Assembly: GCA_020137815.1 (NCBI GenBank)
Contig: CM035353.1
Span: 2,071,459 to 2,135,458, forward strand
Direction: 5' to 3'
Origin: Hormiphora californensis
Taxonomy: Eukaryota; Ctenophora; Tentaculata; Cydippida; Pleurobrachiidae
DNA length: 64,000 nt
The position numbers were made by a program, and so were the translations under genes. How positions within the stretch are numbered: the first letter of the stretch is position 1; each line of letters starts with the position of its first letter. Below, piece by piece: positions 56,601 through 64,000 of the stretch. A model generated the notes under the pieces. That model was given only the letters and a program-made list of their open reading frames with translations, did not search any database and was not told the DNA's origin.

Positions 56601-59600
56601 ATCTGAAGCAGTCCAGAACCCCACATTTTCCCTCATTTTCGCGATAACTCAGTCATTTCTCAGCCAATTTCAAAATTCCAAGGCTCATTAGAAAGATAAT
56701 CTCAAGCTCTTTCAAATCAGCTATTATCCCCCAAATTTATAAAACCTTTACACACGCACGTGCACTCCCCAAGCCCCACTAAACACCCCTAACAACACGC
56801 CAATTTTCCACGTGCAAAATCCTAAACCCCCCCCCCCCCCCCCAAAAACCAATTGTCTTGCAAGGTTCTCTGCTTTATAATATAGATTAAATGCACCAAT
56901 CTTTCTTGCTTAATCCTTTCCCACGTTTCCTGGTTTCCCACGATCCTATAGCAGTGTGCCCCTTGAGATGGTACACAGCAAGCATGTTCTCCATCGCAGA
57001 GAGACCCTTCGTAGGACCTGCACGTGTGTAATTGTATTGTTCTTACTCCCTTTTAAAAAGTGTGTGCGTGTGAACCCACCCACTTTTGCTGTTGTGGGAG
57101 AGCAGTATCCCTTTTTTAGTTTCCAATGCCTGGTTACAAGTTTTGAAATGCCTAATAAGAGGCAACGTATATGTGACGTGTGGTAGTTAGTGGTAGTTAG
57201 ATCTAGGTCAGCCAAAGGAGATAATCATCCCGATATTATATCGTCTCGACGTCTCGTGGTTTTTTCTAAATTTGTTTTGGCTCGGGGGAAAGGGTTTCGC
57301 CCGGTAAATCGGGGTGCCCGGTATATCGGGGTCTGACTGTAGTACTATTATAGGATGCAATTTTATTGGTTACTGGTAACAAGATTTGAAGTGCCTAATA
57401 AGACGAAGCATGTAAAATATAATGGTCGTTTGACCAAATGGCAACTCTAACCTCTAGGTAAGCTCTAGGAGATTCAATGCTTGCACCGAAATTATACCGT
57501 GCATTGTCGTTTTTTATATGGCTAACCCACTATAAGCTTGTTATGTTCTAACCCTCCTTTACATTTGGGCGGGGCACGTGAAACACAGCCTAGCTAGGCA
57601 ACTATAAGCGGGAACTATGAATTCTTTTAAAAAATAATATTTTTAGTAAATGATGTTATTTGTGTTTGGACTGCTCCTGACAAGAGTTGTTGGAGGAGAT
57701 ATTTCATCGGCCGAATGTAAACCGGTGGAAGTAAACGGATACCTCCACGAACATTGTCCCACACCATACCTTAACTTCATATTCAAGTGTCCACGATCAA
57801 ATACAACGTACAGTTACTTAGGTGGTGAATGTGACTCTTTTACTGGATTCAGCACCGTTTGTCCTTCAGATCCAGGGTTCTACCAGGCATGTGGACACAC
57901 TGGTTGCACAGGTTCCAGAAAACTAGCTGGGACACCATTGCTCTGTGGGACGTTCATTTGCGATGAATGGACCGCCACCGGTATGATTTATGACTTTTTC
58001 TACCGTTGTAAAAGTGGTACATGTGGAAACACTGAACTGAACATGGTTGGATGTAACGATAACAGTGTCACAACAAAGTGTAACAATATCTGCGAGGATG
58101 GCCATTGTTCAGATGAATCAGATTGCAATGGAGTACAATATGGTGTTTGGTGCGAGGAAGGGAACTACATCCCCCCTATTTGGATCTGCGATGGATTTTC
58201 AGTTTGTAACAATGACATAGAAGATAATATAGAAGTATGTTTAAATCGGACTGTTGCTGATCATACCACCTGTCAGCACACAGTGAGCTCTAAGACCATA
58301 CGAATCCAGGATAACATGAGATGTTTCTTTCCTGACTATTCCGCTTGTGAAAATGGACAGGATCAAACAAACTGCAGTGATCCTGGAAAGGTTGTTATGC
58401 AGTGCCTCTCCCAGGGCTATCCAACCACCATATCCAAGTGGGGATACTGCCAGGGATATACACTTTGTGATGATGGGTATAATAACGCCTGTGTTGATCC
58501 AGAACTAGGTTGCAACATTCACAAGGGGCAGCTATGTGATGGACATCGAGATTGCAATAACGGAGGGGACGAAACTTGTAAAGATCTTACCAATGTGACA
58601 TGCATCAGAAGGTTTCACTCTCCGAACTTGGAGAATAACGTCTCTCTACCGATTCCGTTGGAGTGGGTCATGGACGGAGAAGTGGACTGTCTCGGTGGAA
58701 TGGATGAAGATGAGGGAAAATGGTTAAAATGCGGTACTGAATACTACACCAGGTATCAAGAGATGGGGACCAAATGTAAGGAAGTTCTTCTCTGCCCTTT
58801 AGAGAAAAGTTATATTGACTTGAACAACCTTTGCGACCGAATAAACACATGCTCGTTTGAGGAAAAGCTGTGTAACGCAGCCCGGCAAACTGACATTGAT
58901 GTAACAACTCTCATCGATACCTTTATCACTAGCCAGGATCAGAATTTCATTCAGCATTGTTTTCCAACCGGAGCTGCAGACCTGGAAAGGAAACTGGGAA
59001 AGTGCAACACAATAGAACACTCTGCTGGAATAGTTAAAACTGTACTTAATGTCCAACAACCAGTGCTCGTATCAATTCCTGAGAAAAAGGTCGACTGCAC
59101 CTATCTTTTTGGTGCAAACTATGTCTATGCAGCATGCAACAACATCTGTCTGAATGCTGAATGCCCCTTGAAGAAAATCCCTGGAGACACTTGCACAAAC
59201 AAAAAAGATTCCGTAGTTCGAGCTCTGGCAGACACTGCCATTCCAAGTACAACGACGCTGTTCAAAACTGCAAATGACCCCGGTTTCTACGACAGTAAAA
59301 TATTTCCGTGTGACAACAAAAAATGTGTCTTCTATCGGGATGTTTGCAATCTTAAAGACGACTGCAATGATGGCTCTGATGAGAAACTCTGTGCAAATCA
59401 CTTTCAGTGTAAAACTTACAATGAACTAGTGGTCCTATCTCAAGTTTGCGATGGCGTGGTGCACTGCCGTGATTATTCCGACGAATGCTCACAAAATTGT
59501 CCATCTTCAAATAAGAACATCTTTGGGAACCATTTTCTGAGATCTGCAAGCTTATCTATGGGTCTTATTTCAACTTGCCTGAACACTGTTTCACTGATAA

Positions 59601-62600
59601 GATCTGCTTTGGAGTTACCCAGACAAAAGACATATGAAATGTTTCTAAACAAATTCGCCATTGTTTTGATAAACCTTGGTGACTTGATGATTGGTGTGTA
59701 CCTTTTGCTGTTATCCTATTTTGACTACATCTACAATGCCGATGGCAACTACTGCGAAGAGAGATACCGATGGTTCAGCTCCAGTGAGTGTTCCTCTCTT
59801 GGAGTCCTTAGTACCACGGGATCGCAACTGTCACTCTTCGCAATGACAATGCTCAGTATCACGAGATTAGCAAACATTGGAAATCTTGTCCAACGGGACT
59901 TGTTCAGCTATAAGTCTGCTGTCAAGCTTGTGTTGCTTCTAGCTTTTCCTCTTCTGGCCAGTGTCATCATTGCAGTAACACCGATTTTGTCAGTCACCGA
60001 GGACTACTTTGTCAACGGGCTATATTACCATGGATCACCGCTTTTCATCCGGCCCGTCAGTAAGATCAACCACTACAAGGTTTTCAAGGAGTACTTGGAA
60101 GGGCGGTCAGTGTCGTGGGAGAAAGCCTCGTTCTCCTGGGAAGTTATCCGCTCAACGGTCAAAGAAATGTTTTCATCAGATCATGGAGGTAATTAAAAAG
60201 TTTGTTTGTGCGTATGTGTGTAATTCATAGAGATATATGCATTAGCGTTATTCAGATAATATAATGTAAAAGCAAAAAGTAAATTTGACATTATTTTCAG
60301 GAATACCGAATTCTACGGTCCATTTTTACGGAAATGATGGGGTCTGTGTGTTCAAGTATCTAGTTACCCGTGACGACCCCCAATGGGTATTTTCAACATC
60401 CATTCTTCTGGTAAACTTCCTATGTTTCATATTCATCTTGGTCAGCTATGGATACATAAACTTTAAAACCCAGAAATCCAGCCGGAATGTTGGAGCTGCT
60501 ACGGGTCGACAAGGCGCCAACAGAGCTCTTCAAGCAAAAATATCCGCAATAATCCTAACTGATTTTTTCTGCTGGGTTCCATTAAGCATTGTTTCATTTC
60601 TCCACCTCTCCGAAGTCATAAATGCGTCAACTTGGTATCCCTTTTTTTCAATTCTGATCCTCCCCATCAATTCGGTGATCAATCCCCTGCTGTATGATTC
60701 TACTTTTTACTTTGGTCTCTTCTTTCGGCCGGCACGAGTTTTGAGACGCACTGCAAATAGTTTTATAACGGCATTCCAGACTATCAACGAACAGGAACCG
60801 GCGGAAGGAACTCCCCCTCCCCAGGAGACGGCACTTTGATGGGAATTATGAACCTTAAATAAGTATATGTAATATAATATATTATGTCATGCAGATACAC
60901 GTCCTTCCGGTCTAGAATCAGAGACGTTTAGAGAGGACCTTTTAAACTGTTACATAGACGTGAATTATATTATCAGCATTCAATTACTCATGATCTATTG
61001 ACTATTGTTGATATAAAGTATACTTGTAATGAAAAAGCTATCAAGCTTATGTTATTTAGTGTTTATGATAATGTGATATATGTATTTGCAATTAGCTGTC
61101 AATGTGTTAAATGTACTGTACATATTTAGTATTTACATTGCGTTAGTGCGTTATAATAATTCAATGAGTTTCTTGTTATCCGTAATAAAAGTAAATAAAT
61201 GCATCATCAACTATTTAACCCCTTAAATGGCACAGTATTCTAAATATCCGAAAGATATTGAAAGTATTATGCCAAAAACTAACAGAAATTAGTTGGCTGG
61301 AAAGGTGACCACTTTTATTGTCAAACTTACACCTTTGCCCTCTCCGGGTTTTTTCATCATTATATTTCCCTCTCACTTTGATTTCTCTCTCTCTCTCTCT
61401 CTCTTTCCGTAACCCGGGCCGGGCAAAGGTGTAAGTTTGACAATAAAAGTGGTCACCTTTCCAGCCAACTAATTTCTGTTAGTTTTTGGCATAATTTAGG
61501 TCTATTTTTGGTATTTTCTGATGTGAAATACGATGTAAGACATGTCTGGACGTAGTAGAACTTGTAAAGACCGTCAGAAATCGCTAAAATACGAATATTT
61601 AAATTTTGACGTCATTTTGACGTCATAGTGTGACGTCACGACGTTATAACGTCTTGCTAGTGAACAATTATTATCAGGCTCATCTAGATAAAGATGCTGA
61701 CCAAGTTTGAGATCGATTGGACAAGATTTGAGGTCGCTATGGCAAAAACGCACTATCGTCATAACTATTTTCATACAGTCTTAAAACTTCAGACGCGATT
61801 TAAGACCCTTGGAAATAGAGTTTCACAAATTCGCGATATTGTTTCTGAAAGTTTAGACGATTATCTTTCATAAGTGTGGTCTCCATTTTTCAATCATTAG
61901 CCGTCTTCAGGGTGTAAATTGAGCTCAAAGAAATTTGGTCGATTTGAAAAATATCTTAACTTTATGACAGTTTTTAAGGACGTTCTGGTAAGACATAGAA
62001 CATGAAAACCCTCCAATAACACAATTCAAACGATTATCTTTCGAATGCAACAAACGAGAAGTGTCTATCTTTTGTAGTTTTTCCAGAAAATTGTCTGCAA
62101 ATTGTGTAAAAAAGCGTCTATATGTATGTATGTATGTATGTATATATATAGACACGGACATTTATTGCTTTTCTCACCATGTCATAACTCTAAAACTAAA
62201 AGAGATAGAGACTTGCCCTTTTAAACTCCAGTAGATCTAGTCTACGTGACACTGTATACCAAATTTCAGACCGATCGGTGCAGTGGGGGCCTCGCTATGG
62301 GCGTCGCAAAATGCCATTTTTGGCTAAAAACTGAAAAAACTTATTACTGCTTTCTGGCATGCGCGGTTGGGGGGAGGTGGTGGTCACCTTTGCGCTTGCC
62401 AGCGCAGTGATACTGCCATGAGACGAGTCATGTGTTTTCCGAAATAACGCCCCAAAACACATTTTTCGAAATGAATTATATGCCCATATATGGGCATAAA
62501 TCGTGCCAACTTAATTGGGCCATGGTAGATCTAGGGCTAAAACTTTTTGATAAAATAGTTTAGAATGATCGTAAGTGAAAATTTGATTGAGAAGTTAGGA

Positions 62601-63850
62601 AAAATTGCACAGGCTCGGTACACGGGACACTGACTTCAGAGAGAGAATCACATTTTCTAGACCGGAAAAGAAAATGCTGCTCTCGGAGAGCTATTCTCTA
62701 CTACCTACAAAAATAATGTCAAATGCTGTATCGGTCCACTTTTTTCTGTCCCACAAACTATAGAAAGTCAAACTTGACTTTCTATAGTTTAAAGGACTGA
62801 AAAAAACTTAAAATGAGAGAGATTTATATATACAGTCGGACCCCGATTTAACGGCCCCCGATTTAGCGGCACCCCGATTTAACGGCAGGATAAATTTCCC
62901 CCAAAATTTTTTGAAATTTTTTTTGAAATATTTTTTTTGAAATTTTTTTTGAAAAACCACGTCCGAATCGTGTTTCGAATCGGTGCATCTTATTGCATGT
63001 CTTGCCGGTAATTAGACGGTTCAAAACGAACAGATATGTGATCCCCATGAGGCCCATCGAATCGCAATTTTGACGCTTGTTAAACTGGCCTCATGGGGAT
63101 CACGTATCGGTTCGTTTCGAACCGTCTAATTAGCGACAGGACGTGCGATAAAATGCACTGATTCGAAACACGATTCGGACGTGGTTGATATACCTTTGAA
63201 AAATTTTCATAACTTTTTTTGCAAAATTTTACAGAATGATTGTCAATGCTTTGATCGGTGCTCCCCATGAATTTTCAGAGAAAAATATATTTTGAAATTC
63301 AAATTCTTCCTCACCCCGCTTAAAGTGCCCCGATTCGGCATGGTATCACGTATCGGTTCGTCTAATTAGCAGCAAGACATGCGATAAGATGCACTGATTC
63401 GATAAACGATTCGGACGTGGTTGATATAGTACCTTAGAAAATTTTTATAACTTATTTTGAAATTATTTTGAAATTACTTTCTTTTTCTAATCAGAAATGA
63501 TCATGTAATCAATACATGGACATTGCATTTAACACTTAGAGGTGTTTTAGTATAGCATTTTGGACAAAAATAGGGTTTTATGGGCCAAATATGCTCTACC
63601 CCGATTTAACGGACACCCCGATTTAACGGACAAAACCCTTTCCCCCGAGGGTGCCGTTAAATCGGGGTCCGACTGTATTAGAAAGATTAAATATCTAACA
63701 TCCCTGATGTAATACCTTTCACCCACGACTGCTTTCCCAGAATCACCGAGGAAGAGAAAAGAAAGACGATGAGAGAGCAGCAGAAGTTCGTTCAGCAGAA
63801 CGAGCAATACAAAGACAGGCTGACAAGAAAGCGTCATGACGACCAGCTAG
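47051..63850 (+). CDS. ATAD3: ATAD3 mitochondrial AAA+ ATPase, first four exons (continues past right edge)
   Basis: Exons 47051-47162, 47270-47383, 49580-49700 and 63741-63850 join in phase (1, 1, 2, 1) with GT-AG introns. They encode MGWLWNNPQP, then FDSDAFERAAKAMKDLDQS, NAKEAIEIALKSEESRKAE, and EEEKRKTMREQQKFVQQN ending RLTRKRHDDQL. This is the N-terminal coiled-coil region of ATAD3, an inner mitochondrial membrane AAA+ protein that affects nucleoids, cristae and cholesterol transport. The membrane segment and ATPase domain must lie beyond 64000. Introns 2 (2.2 kb) and 3 (14 kb) contain four other genes: two antisense secreted proteins and two same-strand receptors. To make ATAD3 mRNA, the transcription machinery must cross the whole receptor pair. 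Confidence 0.92.
47502..48203 (-). CDS. Small secreted cysteine-rich protein 1, nested in ATAD3 intron 2
   Basis: Two exons: 48184-48203, a 20-base exon encoding MIVSIF and part of a Val codon, and 47502-48126, joined across a 57-base GT-AG intron in phase 2. The join gives a classic signal peptide, MIVSIFVIVTVTAA. The mature part is ~200 residues, mostly helical in character, with about ten cysteines and no known domain that I recognise. Landmarks shared with its neighbour are YLCEGN, a C.HR.PSP motif, a basic site RSKR followed by QFD, and EVICC near the C-terminus. RSKR fits a furin-type site. An AATAAA lies ~7 bases after the stop. The start by splicing is far better than the internal Met at 48086, which would lack a signal peptide. 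Confidence 0.75.
48551..49454 (-). CDS. Small secreted cysteine-rich protein 2, paralog, nested in ATAD3 intron 2
   Basis: Same architecture as its neighbour: a 29-base exon 1 at 49426-49454 (MLVKFSLLF plus two bases) and exon 2 at 48551-49169, joined in phase 2. The join gives the signal peptide MLVKFSLLFISILPLS. Mature landmarks are YVCTGD, VCEHRSPSP, LLRKR then QFDVDST, and EVMCC close to the end. Within the protein, VKLMKEYVCTG (N-terminal) and VKMLNQVICTG (after the basic site) look like an internal repeat; each is followed ~27 residues later by another Cys. The 256-base intron contains a family E transposon, which explains its greater length than the 57-base intron of the paralog. Function unknown. 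Confidence 0.75.
49209..49389. mobile_element. Inverted-repeat transposon, family E copy 2
   Basis: Ends CAGTGCTGCTTGTAGTC and CTACAAGCGACCGTG, with ATTACCGTAATGGAAA inside and its complement at the right. It is inserted in the only intron of secreted protein 2. Confidence 0.8.
50390..50695. repeat. Duplicated segment with (TC)n microsatellite
   Basis: A segment with CTTTATCCTTTCCCAC, GGCGTTCCCATCCCTG and CTCTCTCTCAGATG is repeated two to three times between 50170 and 51010. One copy carries a ~70-base (TC)n run (50618-50692). Pieces recur at 56895-57010. No gene is supported in 49701-51600. Confidence 0.8.
52138..55321 (+). CDS. RXFP/LGR-like LDLa 7TM receptor 2, with two single-base frame breaks
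   Basis: Nearly identical to receptor 3 at 57650. Exon 1 is 52138-54672 and exon 2 is 54783-55321, joined in phase 1 within extracellular loop 2. It has a signal peptide (MMLFVFGLLLTRVVGG), a cysteine-rich ectodomain with LDLa motifs (CNLKDDCNDGSDEKLC), seven membrane segments, FYGNDGVC, TDFFCWVPL and LPINSVINPLLY. Compared with receptor 3 there is one extra A at ~52641 (GCGAAGG against GCGAGG) and one at ~52791 (CCAAGG against CCAGG). Each shifts the frame, so the conceptual protein stops at 52665. Everything else is preserved. The copy is either newly inactivated or carries two assembly errors. Confidence 0.8.
56109..56272. mobile_element. Compound hairpin element between receptors 2 and 3
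   Basis: AACCCCACTGTGTGTCGGGA and its complement form ends around a set of smaller hairpins (ACCACCCTG...CAGGGTGGT, CTGCTCGCGG...GAGCAG). No coding content. Confidence 0.8.
57650..60839 (+). CDS. RXFP/LGR-like LDLa 7TM receptor 3, intact, 1025 aa
   Basis: Exons 57650-60188 and 60301-60839 join in phase 1 (112-base intron, TTTTCAG acceptor). The protein has a signal peptide and ~610 residues of extracellular cysteine-rich sequence. LDLa-like units include CENGQDQTNCSD (~235) and, strongest, CNLKDDCNDGSDEKLC followed by CDGVVHCRDYSDEC (~570-620). Seven membrane segments begin near residue 630. HFYGNDGVC in loop 2, LTDFFCWVP in TM6 and ILPINSVINPLLY in TM7 are close to those of relaxin-family and LGR receptors. 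There are no leucine-rich repeats. The cytoplasmic tail is short (~45 residues). It couples an extracellular ligand to G proteins by family inference; the ligand is unknown. It lies wholly inside ATAD3 intron 3 on the same strand. Confidence 0.88.
61269..61492. mobile_element. Inverted-repeat transposon with ~85-bp arms
   Basis: TATGCCAAAAACTAACAGAA and complement, each arm running through GGTGACCACTTTTATTG. The loop holds a (CT)n run. From 61495 to 62830 I see no gene, only diffuse repeats and a short (TATG)n run near 62125. Confidence 0.9.
62833..63675. mobile_element. Pogo/Tigger-like non-autonomous element, family C copy 3 (843 bp)
   Basis: Ends CAGTCGGACCCCGATTTAAC and complement, flanked by TA. 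Inside are two diverged ~245-base units like those at 22431-23394. It lies 65 bases upstream of ATAD3 exon 4. Confidence 0.88.
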
Positions 63851-64000
63851 GTAATAGCTTTATCAGGTCATGATCACCAACTGTACCTAAGTACCACGCC
63901 GACCCCAGCAATCTCGCAATTAATCCCCGCCGTATATGAAACTACCCATGTCCCATAGAACAGGGAAAGAGTTTGTTTACGTGTTTTTTAATCAACCTCT

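Larger units (their letters stand above)
51590..61230. repeat. Tandem segmental duplication carrying receptors 2 and 3
   Basis: Roughly 51600-55670 and 57115-61230 are aligned copies: upstream repeat remnants, both exons, the intron and ~350 bases of 3' flank. Coding parts are nearly identical. Flanks differ by small gaps, such as a ~65-base gain or loss inside a pogo-like remnant (51777-51904 against 57290-57341). The stretch 55680-57110 between them holds repeats only. Confidence 0.9.

Overview
The window is nuclear DNA of an animal. It holds intron-rich genes with GT-AG splice sites, animal gene families (XRN1, Aurora kinase, ATAD3, LGR/RXFP-type 7TM receptors), tRNA-like and LINE-like repeats, a solo LTR and many short inverted-repeat transposons. 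Several intact-looking genes lie inside introns of housekeeping genes. That would fit a non-bilaterian marine invertebrate such as a ctenophore, but the sequence does not prove the lineage. It is not prokaryotic.

Layout. 0.4-21.7 kb, minus strand: an XRN1 5'-3' exoribonuclease gene with about 32 recognisable exons. Two of its introns hold plus-strand genes for secreted proteins: a YWTD-like fragment at 11.9-12.5 kb and a fucolectin-like F5/8C protein at 17.6-18.3 kb. 23.6-25.8 kb, minus: a large coiled-coil protein. 26.3-28.4 kb, minus: a six-exon Aurora kinase. 28.7-31.6 kb: a ~165-bp tandem array split by a 1.39-kb foldback element. 32.2-33.1 kb, minus: a TRAPPC14-like gene. 33.9-41.6 kb: a duplicated repeat block with a palindrome, a solo LTR, a tRNA-like element and a half-LINE. 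41.8-45.4 kb, plus: an intronless LDLa/7TM receptor. 47.05 kb to beyond the right edge, plus: ATAD3. Its intron 2 holds two divergent minus-strand genes for small secreted cysteine-rich proteins. Its ~14-kb intron 3 holds two more LDLa/7TM receptors made by a ~4-kb tandem duplication.

Two patterns stand out. First, tandem repeats repeatedly span exon-intron junctions. At least eight junctions in XRN1 and Aurora kinase have their own splice site and adjoining exon edge copied from 2 to about 30 times. Second, two genes with matching architecture encode an apparently undescribed secreted family: a tiny signal-peptide exon, a phase-2 intron, then one exon with a conserved basic site followed by Gln and a C-terminal Cys-Cys. 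They sit between relaxin-receptor-like GPCR genes. A ligand-receptor link is only a hypothesis.

Single-base frame breaks occur in XRN1 exons 6 and 8 and in receptor copy 2. Because XRN1 is expected to be essential, residual assembly errors are at least as likely as decay.
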